Below, piece after piece: positions 40,310-51,206 of a stretch of 64,000 bases of DNA; within the stretch, counting starts at the first letter, position 1; every line of letters starts with the position of its first letter. This DNA is from Urechis unicinctus. Taxonomy: Eukaryota; Annelida; Polychaeta; Xenopneusta; Urechidae. The stretch lies in NCBI GenBank assembly GCA_034190875.2, contig CM067343.1, positions 63,362,751 through 63,426,750 on the forward strand. Direction: 5' to 3'. The notes under the pieces are model-generated. The model searched no databases, was not told the origin of the DNA, and worked only from the letters and a program-made list of their open reading frames with translations. Both the position numbers and the translations under genes were made by a program.

Positions 40310-40793
40310 TGATGAGACCTTGGTCCACACTTTAGGCACTATCTGCTCTGCTTATCGAGTATTGGTGAGACCGTGGTCTACACTTTAGGCACTATCTGCT
40401 CTGCTTATCGAGTATTGGTGAGACCTTGGTCTACACTTTAGGCACTATCTGCTCTGCTTATCGAGTATTGGTGAGACCTTGGTCCACACTTTAGGCACTA
40501 TCTGCTCTACTTATCGATAATTGGTGAGCCCTTGGTCCACACTTTAGGCACTATCTGCTCTGCTTATCGAGTACTGGTGAGACCTTGGTCCACACTTTAG
40601 GCACTATCTGCTCAACTAATCGATTACTGGTGAGCCTTTGGTCCACACTTTATGCACTATCTGCTCTACTTATCGATAATTGGTGAGACCTTGGTCCACA
40701 CTTTAGGCACTATCTGCTCTACTAATCGATTACTGGTGGGCCCTTGGTCCACACTGTAGGCACTGTGTCCGCTCTGCTTATCGATTATTGGTG
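40310..40793 (+). repeat. 53-bp minisatellite, nine units (copy A)
   Basis: The unit runs TGGTGAGACCTTGGTCCACA then CTTTAGGCACTATCTGCTCT then GCTTATCGAGTAT. The word GGTC(C/T)ACACT occurs nine times. Unit variants (GAGCCC, GATAAT, CTAATCGATTAC) are mixed along the array. Copy B has only three units. The last unit in both copies carries GTAGGCACTGTGTCCG, so the right edge is anchored. Confidence 0.95.
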
Positions 40794-41912
40794 CACTTTA
40801 CAAACAAATCTAACTCAATTTCCACAATGGAGTACAAACATGGCCGCTATAATACCTTTCTGTGCGTATCAAAATAATAATAACATCTTTATGGGTCAAA
40901 ATATGCGTAGAAATATATTTCACTTGGCCTTGTTAAGAGAAATAAAACTTAGCTTATTACAGCTGATGTGGTTCATTGTGACAATTATAGAAACGTGAAT
41001 CCAACTAATCCAAATACATGCGGGGACTGGTTTGGTAAACATCAGTCGGTAGTTTGGAATCTATAAACATTAGTATTAGAACAGGTAAAACGGGTGCATG
41101 AAGCAGTCATATGGGAGCTATACATCAAGTCGTGGACAACAGCTTGTCAGAAATGTTCCTTCACTTGAAAGACTTCAGGCTTGGGATGCAGAGTTAAATA
41201 TCATCGGTATTGTGTCTCTATGGTGCAATCCATCATCTGGCTGTTGCGCGGGAACAATCTTGATGTACGGAGTGTTTATTCAATTCCTCAAGCGCTTGGC
41301 AAACTGCGTCATACGTAAAACTACTTGAATACAGACCGTGGTTAGATGCCCATAGCGGTAGGAAGCACTCATATTTAGTTTTCAGCGTTAATCACCGGAA
41401 TCACTGTCATATGTAAATACCTACTTGTTGAGCGCAGATGATTGCTGTTATTCAATCTGTGCCTATATTAAAGTATTTACCTATATAAAGGCATACTGAT
41501 TGAAACATGGCTTCATTTATAGATTACTGTGATCAGATCCACTTTCAGATATTTCACGCGTCAGCATCATGATCGTTAGGGTCACAGCAATAAGCGTATT
41601 CAATGTTAGCCATAACCTAGCGGAGTCCATGTTTCTGTCTCCAAAATTGTTATCTCCATCCAATATTATTCGATTTGTCAATATCTGCGCAGAGCAGCGC
41701 TGAAAGATTTATTTTTTCAGAAGAGTTTCACATGCATTGACAATTGAGCATATAGAACGCTCACTTCAGCACCAGGGGGTAATAATTGGGGTTATAAATT
41801 CCAACCGCTTTGCAATTATCTCCCCGTTGGACTTGTTTATTGTTTGTCTGACTCATCTAAGCAACAGAACACGGGCACTTATAATGCATTTGATGGTGCA
41901 GAACATTAAGGG

Positions 41913-42341
41913 TTGGAGCTGGGACCAAATCAAGACTCTCTTTCGCATATTTCACAAACATCTCATGCCCTCACAAGTATCCCGATTCCACCCTTATCCC
42001 GCATGCAGCACAACAACCCAGCCCTTACCAAAAGCACCAGACCAAGCACCCATCCCAAGCTAACCCAACCGTCCCCACCCAAAGCACACTACCTCACCCA
42101 ATATATAACCGAAGAATATCCAAGTACTAAACACTACTCCAATTATAGCTACTCGGTACAACACTACCAACGCAACTATCCCATAAACCAATATATTCCC
42201 AGACACACCGCAGTGGGTCAACGCAGGCACTATAATTCCACAAAGTCAGCATTTCAAAGCCAGTACGTGTACCTATTACGTGCACCACTGCATATAAAGA
42301 TAGTGGAGATTATTCATGATGCGCTGATGTCTAATTTATAG
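41913..42341 (+). other. G-poor, C-rich tract with a 142-codon open frame; coding status doubtful
   Basis: From about 41,985 to 42,240 the plus strand is strikingly poor in G and rich in C and A. A frame open for 142 codons would encode a Pro/Ser/Thr-rich then Tyr/Gln-rich chain with no recognised domain. Its last 14 residues come from the beginning of copy B, because the frame crosses the A/B junction. An overlapping 108-codon frame (41,737-42,063) reads a different product. Between A and B the 142-codon frame has about one amino-acid change and two silent ones. The 108-codon frame has about five changes, all replacing. The numbers are too small to prove coding. Confidence 0.25.
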
Positions 42342-43540
42342 TATTCCAGCAAATGTGACTGAATTGGTCAATCAAATATCAAAGAGATACAGCCTATGAA
42401 ACTTCACATATTGCATGCCATAACAGATAAACAGCACGTACTAGATTTGTAGAAATTGTCGCTGTAGTTTGTGGGGAAAAGGTAATATTCTGACGGCTGA
42501 TTTAAATTCACTGATTCCGGGATAATAACAGGAAGATAGCAGATTTATGTATTTGCAAATATGGGTGATTGAATGATTTGCATCTATGTATGTGGATGGG
42601 TGGGTGGGTGTGCAGGTGGGTGTTTGCATGTCTGTGCATGTGTTTTGGTGTGTAAATGTTAACATTGGTCAATCAACGCGGCCGTGTCCCAATATTCTAT
42701 GAATGTTCCAAATATCAACTTGATTTCACTTTATTTTCTCGCATATGATTAAGTATGCTGTGTTTGATCACTAGGTTCCGGTGAAAATTGACTGTTATGA
42801 TGTCTGAGGTAAACGTCCATAGAATATTGTGATTTTTGAAACACGAAATTCTGGTGGCACTGCTCGTTTATGACAGACAGTGCATTGATATTCATATAGA
42901 TATCTTCGATGGTGATATTAGAGGAAAATGTACCTGGTGTTAGGATGACATTGGATATTACTTCGAAATATCAACACAGAATAGTCACTTTGGACCAGAA
43001 GCAAATTCTCATATATGAGCAAATATAAGGAACAATGATTAGCTTGTAAGAATAGGCAACTTTGTCATCTACTATGTGTTTGAATATTGCCAGAAGCGCT
43101 TGGGTTATTGCAGAATATGTTGAGTATATTACTGTATATGAGGAAATAACCAACTCATGCGTAGTGGTTATTGAATCAGAACAGAATATATGAATATCTA
43201 CAGAAAACTCAAAGCCGGGCCGTATCAAATGAAAGCTGAAATACGCGCATAAGGTACAAGCGGAACGGCGATAGAGACATAAAATGGCTGAAATTGCATA
43301 AAGGAAATGATAAAACTGTCAACGATCCACTGATCATATGTAACGGCTTTACGATATTTTCCACCATCTATATCTAAAATCACGGACATGTTGTAAACGT
43401 GAAGCACTGTAGGCTTCAGTAGTTATCTTTGCGCACCAATCATCTCAATATCGCCAACATTCACATTGAATGGAGTTGCAACCTTACACCGTATCAATGT
43501 GCTCCATTGCAAACTGCATTATAGCTGTTAGTGCAGATTT

Positions 43541-44086
43541 GGATACTGCAACTCTGTTATTAGAAACTCACTATTTGAAGTACACTGTAGTAGTTTTTTT
43601 GGGTCGGCGATGTGGAGTTTAAGACCCAACCAGCTGGCCAAATTGTGTAGTGTTTGGAGGAGGTGTATTCGAACTATATGGAAATTAGAGTTCAGAACAT
43701 GTTCAAAGTATTTACAGTTCATTTCGGGAAAATTGCCCCTTAGAAATCAATCGATGTTGTGCTTTGTCAATTTCTTTCATAGGTGCCAGAACAGCCCCAA
43801 TATTTTAGTATCCTATGTAAGTAGATGTTGTTTCCATAGCAGAACAATTGTAAGCGATAATGTTCGAACAATATTGCCTACCCTGAACATCAATAATTGT
43901 TATCTATTACAGCATAGTGAATGCATTAAGGACTTCAGCTATAAGATTAAGCCACCAGGTAATTCTGAATATGGTCAGATTGCCATGCTCATAAAGGAGC
44001 TTATTTCTATTAGAGATGGGGATTCAATATCAGTGCTTACCCGACAAGAAGCTGAAGCTCTGTTAAAGGACTTGTGCTTATCTTAA
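43541..44086 (+). CDS. C-terminal fragment of a CR1-like ORF2 protein (reverse transcriptase C-terminal region)
   Basis: The frame is open from the first inserted base to TAA at 44,084-44,086, giving 181 residues with no internal stop. The first methionine at 43,610 is not a genuine start; the protein is cut off at its N-terminus by 5' truncation. The reading SFFGSAMWSL followed by WRRCIRTIWKLEFRTCSKYL is the pattern I associate with the region after the reverse-transcriptase core in CR1-clade elements: a YG..LW motif, then WR+A.R.IW.L..RT.S..L. This is followed by a stretch with many Phe and Cys residues (FFHRCQNSPNILVSYVS). The catalytic motifs and the endonuclease domain are missing, so the fragment is inert. 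The intact frame suggests a recent insertion. Assignment to CR1 rather than a sister clade is by memory of the motif. Confidence 0.8.
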   Translation, partial: GYCNSVIRNSLFEVHCSSFFGSAMWSLRPNQLAKLCSVWRRCIRTIWKLEFRTCSKYLQFISGKLPLRNQSMLCFVNFFHRCQNSPNILVSYVSRCCFHSRTIVSDNVRTILPTLNINNCYLLQHSECIKDFSYKIKPPGNSEYGQIAMLIKELISIRDGDSISVLTRQEAEALLKDLCLS

Positions 44087-44190
44087 CTGATTTATTTGCT
44101 TATTCGTTCTCGTGTGCTTTGTTGCTGTTGTATCAAATAATAATTGTTCCTGTACACATGCTGTGCGAAAATAAAGATTATTATTATTAT
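43541..44190 (+). mobile_element. 5'-truncated CR1-superfamily non-LTR retrotransposon
   Basis: Copy A reads CAGATTT-TAACCG at 35,412-35,424, and copy B has 650 extra bases at exactly this point. The insert begins abruptly inside a reverse-transcriptase-type ORF, contains its stop codon, and then about 100 bases of 3' UTR. It ends with an AATAAAG signal followed by (ATT)n merging into the flanking T. This is the usual form of CR1/Crack/L2-like elements: truncated at the 5' end with a microsatellite-like 3' end. No clear target-site duplication is visible beyond a base or two. It is oriented on the plus strand and is absent from every other unit, so it arrived after the A/B duplication (or was lost precisely from A, which is less likely). 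Confidence 0.9.
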
Positions 44191-47100
44191 TAACCGTTAT
44201 TTGATCATCTGTTGAAAGATCGAGTTTACAGAAGATGCACATCAGCAGATTGTGTTTTTGGACCGTTTTGAAAATGACCTGGTGGCTGTTCTGACGGAAA
44301 CAATGAATAGACTGACACGCTAATTTTCACAACTATAAGAGAGATAAAACATATTACTTGTGGTTGAGTTTCGATATTATCAGGATCCATCAAAGATATT
44401 GCATGCTGTCCTAATACCTAAATCCCGCCCGAAACTCCGTCAGACACTCCTGTGACACCTTTATATATTTTTAACAACCCTGCCTCATCATCCTTTTGCA
44501 GACGTCAATTTAAGTAAGATAATTCATTTTTATTCGTTAATTTATCTAAACTCAATTAAGATCCCGAAAATACAACCATGCATGTCTGCATCCTGCTGAT
44601 ATCACTGGATTTCTGATTCGATTCTTGCTTCACTTGTTACAATACTCTGCACTGATGGAGAGCACAGCCTCCAACGCGATTGAAACTTACTCCTATGATG
44701 TTGCCAGTGTGTAGGTTTGTTCAAATAGGCATACTGTTCACATCCCTTGCTTGCCATATTAAAAACCATACTGCATTTACGATAACCAAAGTTGGCTAAA
44801 CGTCGGTATGCAACCTGTGAGCAGGTGATGAATTGAGTCGACAAAATTTACACATGGTTATACGTACACAACGACGACAATGAGGCATAACATTCGGACA
44901 AGAACTAAACCGATTTAACTGACACTGTCGAATACAGACAAGCATATACAGCGTTAGCGCTGTCAACATCGTTATGCAGCAGCTTTTACCGCACTACATA
45001 CACATGGTTGCATATTGCACAAATAACAAATTGCCTTCAAAAGACAGTGAAAGGTTAATACTCCAGTAGAAGTGTTCTCCATGAGTTCGTAATTAATAAG
45101 CAGAGCATATTTCCTTCGCAACTGTATTACACGATTTCTGTACAGCTTAAGATGTACATTACAGCCTGAAGGAATTCGTGCAGCTGAAACCGCTCATGTG
45201 GCCTCACTTGAGCATTTCTTCAATGACGTGATTACACGCATAGCAACACTGATACCATTGCCTTTTGATCCAGATCGTGACACTAAGAAGATAAGTTTAA
45301 CGTCTAGTAGCTTTATGTCACACAGTTGTCACACGGGGGATTTGTGTAGTAAGCGTAATGAATTTGACTGTTGTGAACGTTGTCATTGAGAGATACAATT
45401 GGCGACAGCAATTATGCTCCCATTTGTGGATTAGTACGTGCGAGTTTCCGTTTCTGCTCTCTGTCAGTAGCTGCGTCATATGCGATGAATAGAGTGCACG
45501 CATATTGTACAGGTTTCCACCAACATCTTGGTCCTTCAGTAACTCGATTAGGGACGTTTTTGTAGCTCTCCAAAAACAATCATCACCGCTTACGAAGTGC
45601 ATGTATCAGCCCGATCTGACCAGCGTTAGGGGCCATCTCTATCCTCAATTGCAGATGCATTTTGTAAGTAATAAACCACTTACTGCTGTTTAGCGATGAT
45701 TAAAACAGCTGATTAACAGTACCATTCAACACACATCGGATGGTGTTGACTGAGTCACAATGATAATTTCCATCAACATCGTGTTCGCAATATGCAATGT
45801 ATATGAACGGGCACAATTACAACTCATATAACGAAGATACTTCATAACCAACCCAATTAAACATACACGTGCTCCGCATCTATTAATTATCTGGCAAGGT
45901 CAAACTGAAGGTACCTGCAGTAAAAATATTATGAGCATATTGCATTCTGCTTTATCATTCTAGCAGGTTTACTTCACCGCGTTGTGCTGCAGACGCTTTG
46001 GTTTGATGTATTAATCTTACGCAATGCACATTGAAGGCTGTCTTCATTCGAGGTTTTTGAGGAAAGACACAAATGATCTTTACAGAGGCACTCTCTGCAA
46101 GTTCATTCTGTAATTCAAACATGAATATCAGCACTTGCTTAAGTTGTCAATTTACATTTGCATGTGAACACTACATGGCTTTGAAAGTTGCTTACAGTGT
46201 TAGTTATGATTCACACTGCTAGCCATGCGATGCTATCATCTCATACCATCTGGACATGTTGTCATGTGCAAAAACTGACCAGAGGTTCTGGATACATTTA
46301 TAATGAAATGTCAGCCACCTCATCAACCACACCTGATGTTTCCATGATTTGCCTGATATGCAAACACGCCAATCCTCTATCATTACTCATCCCAAGCATT
46401 ATAAGATGAGTCAACGGGCGTAATGATAGGCAAATGCAGTTGCTTGAGTCAACTGAACTATCAATTTGAATGACGTAAATTTAACGCAGTAAGGCTGTGG
46501 TATGCATATCCGTTATGGCTGTGTGTGGAATATTGTTATTAGGAATATCGAGGGGTAACAGAACAATATTAGATTTTATCTGTGAATTCAAAATGCCACA
46601 TCGTTATTTTACAACAGTGTTCCCTTTTGAATTGGCTGAACGATGCTAGAAAGCCAATATGGATATGCTAAAATATCATCTATTGAAATCATGCAGCCGC
46701 GCTCATGAGTAATTTTTGCTTTGTCCCGAATAAGCGAAGCATATTACTTTGGCGATGTCTGCCGGTGAGAGAATGATGCACTTAAATCATCCAGAAATCA
46801 AGCCCGATGAAGACTTAATATCATCATAGAAGATCATGTTGTGTGAGTACTCACTACCTGCGTCGAGCAAGGATTGCATTGAGACTAAATCATTCACCGT
46901 AATGCCATTGTCTACTGATTTAATCATGCCGAGCCACATAAGGCTCTCCAAACAATAATAACACAGTCATATGTAAATGCTTTAAAACTACCAGCGGAGT
47001 AATTTGCTATCCACTGACATGCGTCTTGTAAGACTATCAGCCAAATGGACTTATCACCTAAAGAGAGAAATAGACAATACCAAATATCAATCTTTTTCTT

Positions 47101-48254
47101 TTGTCTTAACCCACCGCTGCAATATGATGTGATACGATCGCAACTAGACTATTAATGCATCAGTTTAAAATGTGCAATTTGATGTACGCTTTAAAATGCT
47201 AATCAATGTTAAATAAGACCAAGGTTCGATCTCCCTACATTCTTAATCCTTACGCAGCTGCTTACATCAGCAGGCATGTCAGCATTTTACCATTCCTCCG
47301 CCATATATCAATTACCTATTCAGTTTACACTGGAAAGGCACACAGACCACGAAGAACGTAACAAACTGCCGCAATACCTTGTGAGCTATGAAAAGTTGAC
47401 CCTTCGAACGTGTGTGTTCTTTATGGTAGTTAACATATACATTTGATTACGGATTACCACGCAAATAATTAACCCATTGCAAAATGCCATATCACATAAT
47501 GAGCAGCTGATGGATATCATTAACAGGGCAAGAGACGATGCGTATAATAATTCACAATCGATTTTACTCACGTTAATGTCGGGTGATTACAATACTGGAT
47601 GATGTTAGAAAAACGTACATTGTGTCATGATTTGTTTATGCCTAGCCTATGCAGTTCATCCGCCCCGGTACCTATCTACCACAATTTCCAACGAAAGTTC
47701 TAGTCATAAAGAAATAATTGCATTCACAAAATACAGTGCGTATATTATCTTGAAATATAAGCCAGCATGATTTTCTCGTTATCGAGGACGCAATAGCACC
47801 TGCTGCTACTATATTGATGAACGTTTACGAGTATATGTGCTGATATCGGGTATGTCATAATGTAGAAAATGTTACACCGACCATTAAGACGAAATGTAAC
47901 CCAGTTAGTGCTGTGTGTAGCATGAATGTAATGCGAAAAGATTAAACATTTAACATCCTATTTCTATTGTAGATGATATGAAAGAGGCTTTACAAAATGC
48001 CAATCACACTGAGTGTAAATTCCCTTTCACCCCAGCATTATTTGCATGTAGTCACTATTGGAAGCGATACCTTTCCAGCCATCCTACCACGCGGCATGGA
48101 GCCACGAACCATTTATTGGTCGCATTATGTGTGCAACTGTGGAAATTTGCTATAATGCGTTTAGTATATTGCCATTTAAATATAATGTTTGCAGAACATG
48201 TTGTACAATATTCTCCGACAGTAATCTAGAGCATCTAGTATGGTGTATAGTTAT

Positions 48255-48324
48255 ACTGAACAATGCCATTTGTATCTACTGAACAATGCCATTTGTATCT
48301 ACTGAACAATGCCATTTGTATCTA
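48255..48324 (+). repeat. 23-bp tandem repeat in copy B
   Basis: Counterpart of 39,446-39,528: about three units of ATTTGTATCTACTGAACAATGCC, beginning mid-unit with ACTGAACAATGCC. The upstream ATTTGT seen in A is missing here. Confidence 0.9.
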
Positions 48325-49107
48325 TGTGATGTGCTTGCTATGTGATAGATGGCAAACTATCGGATGAGCATTAGGATGCAATGTCTGCGTACAATACCGA
48401 ATTGTGTGGTTCCGTTAGCAAATACCGTGGGTGTTATTGGAATAGCCCATGGAGCGATGTTGCAGCAACATTTCATAGGTAGTGTTACGTGTTAAACGCC
48501 AATGAAGACGGCGTAACCAAGGGTCTGGTTAAAGTCCACTAGTTTATGGTCGTCTGTTCTATACTACATTTTGTCTCCGCAATCTGTTAAAAATTATTTT
48601 TACATTGAATGTGCAAATGGTTGTGCTGAATCCTGTCTTACGACATATATTTCAGGAGATTCTGATGCATTTTTGCATTATTTATCCGGGACTATAACAC
48701 CTGTATCGGTTGATAAGCATTTATTTATTTCGCGATTTCAAGTTTATTAAATGTGCCTGAGTACTCATATCAATTTGCAAATGTTAACATGGACATGTTG
48801 GACCGGTATATGTTTCTGGTATAATGTCCATGGAAATCCCATGTGCCAATGCAATTAAATGCAACATTTGACAGAAGTAACATGATGGTCGAGAATGGTG
48901 GTCAGCATCCAATTTAGTAGCAACGTACGTGATGATAAGTAGGTACACTTTATATTTTATTAGCCAGTTACAAATCTTTGCATGAACCACTCGGGCATGA
49001 GACAACGAGAAGCATTCCAAATTGCCATTTGTCAGAGAACTTATCGAAACATTTCCCGAGTGTAGGCAAATCTTTAAGCTGGTGTGAGAAAGCTCGAGGT
49101 TATTGCA

Positions 49108-49272
49108 TTGGTGAGCCCTTGGTCCACACTTTAGGCACTATCTGCTCTGCTTATCAATAACTGGTGAGACCTTGGTCTACACTTTAGGCACTATCTGCTC
49201 TGCTTATCGAATATTGGTGAGACTTTTGTCCACACTGTAGGCACTGTGTCCGCTCTGCTTATCGATTACTGG
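49108..49272 (+). repeat. 53-bp minisatellite, three units (copy B)
   Basis: Three units of the repeat that has nine in copy A. The flanks on both sides are identical to A. The first two units resemble several A units, while the last carries the GTGTCCG variant shared with A's last unit. The difference accounts for nearly all the length difference between A and B outside the retrotransposon. Confidence 0.95.
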
Positions 49273-50387
49273 TGCACTTTACAAACAAATCTAACTCAAT
49301 TTCCACAATGGAGTACAAAAATGGCCGCTATAATACCTTTCTGTGCGTATCAAAATAATAATAATATCTTTATGGGTCAAAATATGCGTAGAAATATATT
49401 TCACTTGTTAAGAGAAATAAAACTTAGCTTATTACAGCTGATGTGGTTCATTGTGACAATTATAGAAACGTGAATCCAACTAATCCATATACATGCGGGG
49501 ACTGGTTTGGTAAACATCAGTCGGTAGTTTGGAATCTATAAACATTAGTATTAGAACAGGTAAAACGGGTGCTTGAAGCAGTCATATGGGAGCTATACAT
49601 CAAGTCGTGGACAACAGCTTGTCAGAAATGTTCCTTCACTTGAAAGACTTCAGGCTTGGGATGCAGAGTTAAATATCATCGGTATTGTGTCTCTATGGTG
49701 CAATCCATCATCTGGCAGTTGCGCGGGAACAATCTTGATGTACGGAGTGTTTAATCAATTCCTCAAGCGCTTGGCAAACTGCGTCATACGTAAAACTACT
49801 TGTATACAGACCGTGTGTAGATGCCCATAGCGGTAGGAAGCACTCATATTTAGTTTTCAGCGTTAATCACCGGAATCACTGTTATATGTATATACCTACT
49901 TGTTGAGCACGGATGATTGCTGTTATTCAATCTGTGCCTATATTAAAGTATTTACCTATATAAAGGCATACTGATTGAAACATGGCTTCATTTATAGATT
50001 ACTGTGATCAGATCCACTTTCAGATATTTCACGCGTCAGCATCATGATCGTTAGGGTCACAGCAATAAGCGTATTCAATGTTAGCCATAACCTAGCGGAG
50101 TCCATGTTTCTGTCTCCAAAATTGTTATCTCCATCCAATATTATTCGATTTGTCAATATCTGCGCAGAGCAGCGCTGAAAGATTTATTTTTTCAGAAGAG
50201 TTTCACATGCATTGACAATTGAGCATATAGAACGCTCACTTCAGCACCAGGGGGTAATAATTGGGGTTATAAATTCCAACCGCTTTGCAATTATCTCCCC
50301 GTTGGACTTGTTTATTGTTTGTCTGACTCATCTAAGCAACAAAACACGGGCACTTATAATGCATTTGATGGCGCAGTACATTAAGGG

Positions 50388-50795
50388 TTGGAGCTGGGAC
50401 CAAATCAAGACTCTCTTTCGCATATTTCACAAACATCTCATGCCCTCACAAGTATCCCGATTCCACCCTTATCCCGCATGCAGCACAACAACCCAGACCT
50501 TACCAAAAGCACCAGACCAAGCACCCACCCCAAGCTAACCCAACCGTCCCCACCCAAAGCACATTACCTCACCCAATATATAACCGAAGAATATCCAAGT
50601 ACTAAACACTACTCCAATTATAGCTACTCGGTACAACACTACCAACGCAACTATCCCATAAACCAATATATTCCCAGACACACCGCAGTGGGTCAACGCA
50701 GGCACTATAATTCCACAAAGTCAGCATTTCAAAGCCAGTACGTGTACCTATTACGTGCACCACTGCATATAAAGATAGTAAGCGTAGCAGGCTAA
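50388..50795 (+). other. Copy-B counterpart of the G-poor tract and its open frame (135 codons)
   Basis: Same tract as 41,913-42,341, with the frame ending in unique unit-C sequence (..KIVSVAG) instead of the B start. The C-terminus therefore depends only on what lies beyond the duplication breakpoint, which argues against a preserved protein end. No domain is recognised. Confidence 0.2.
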
Positions 50796-51140
50796 ATCCA
50801 TTTCCCCAGCACCGTATTCAATAGGGTTAGACACCTGCATTAAGTAAGGTATCTAGCATGCTTACATATGTGGGAAACAGATGTTTGTAGATATAATAAG
50901 GAAAAACAGAGAAACTGGGCATTTTGCATTGTATTTTGCTGATAGCTTAACAGTACAGCTGCTTCTACACAACTGACAGGACTATCATAAATATATTCTA
51001 CAAACCGACAGACCGGGCAAACTGTGGTTCCTTAACAATTGGATATTTGCATTGTTAAAGACTCTTAGCAGTAGTTGAATTCGGCATAAGAGGAATAAAC
51101 AGTCCAGACGGACTCCCGCGATTCATGATTTATTTGATAA

Positions 51141-51206
51141 GTTGGTTAGAAGGTTGGTTATTTGCTTGCTAGCTTGCTTGGTAGGTTAGTAGGTTGGTTG
51201 CTTGGT
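51141..51206 (+). repeat. Short GGTT simple repeat in unit C
   Basis: Counterpart of the longer tract at 26,561-26,725, with the same downstream sequence. About 65 bases of GGTTGGTTA and GCTTGCTTGG-like words. Confidence 0.85.

Larger units (their letters stand above)
34181..42298 (+). repeat. Recent 8.1-kb tandem duplicate, copy A
   Basis: The 8,118 bases starting with GATAGTGGAGATTATTC recur from 42,299 with only scattered differences, roughly 2% by eye. Internally A is another array unit: 34,560-35,460 matches C at 52,330-53,360, 35,460-37,860 matches C at 54,460-57,280, and 38,925-39,280 matches C at 57,715-58,080. GATATTATCAGGATCCAT is exact at 35,605 in A and 54,615 in C. No gene is recognisable. 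Open frames shared by A and B are inherited identity rather than evidence of selection. Confidence 0.95.
42299..50779 (+). repeat. Recent 8.1-kb tandem duplicate, copy B
   Basis: Copy B repeats A in full. It is 8.5 kb because it contains a 650-bp retrotransposon insertion (43,541-44,190) and is shortened by the loss of about six 53-bp units. Other small differences include a 40-base replacement near 44,760-44,800 (AAAACCATACTGCATTTACG) that resembles C near 55,385 (ATGAATTTACGATACTGAAG), and a 22-base difference near 45,420. It ends at AAAGATAGT, after which AAGCGTAGCAGG begins unit C. Confidence 0.95.

Noticed and set aside
40310-40793. CRISPR array
   Set aside because: Directly adjacent 53-bp repeats without unique spacers in eukaryotic sequence; a minisatellite.
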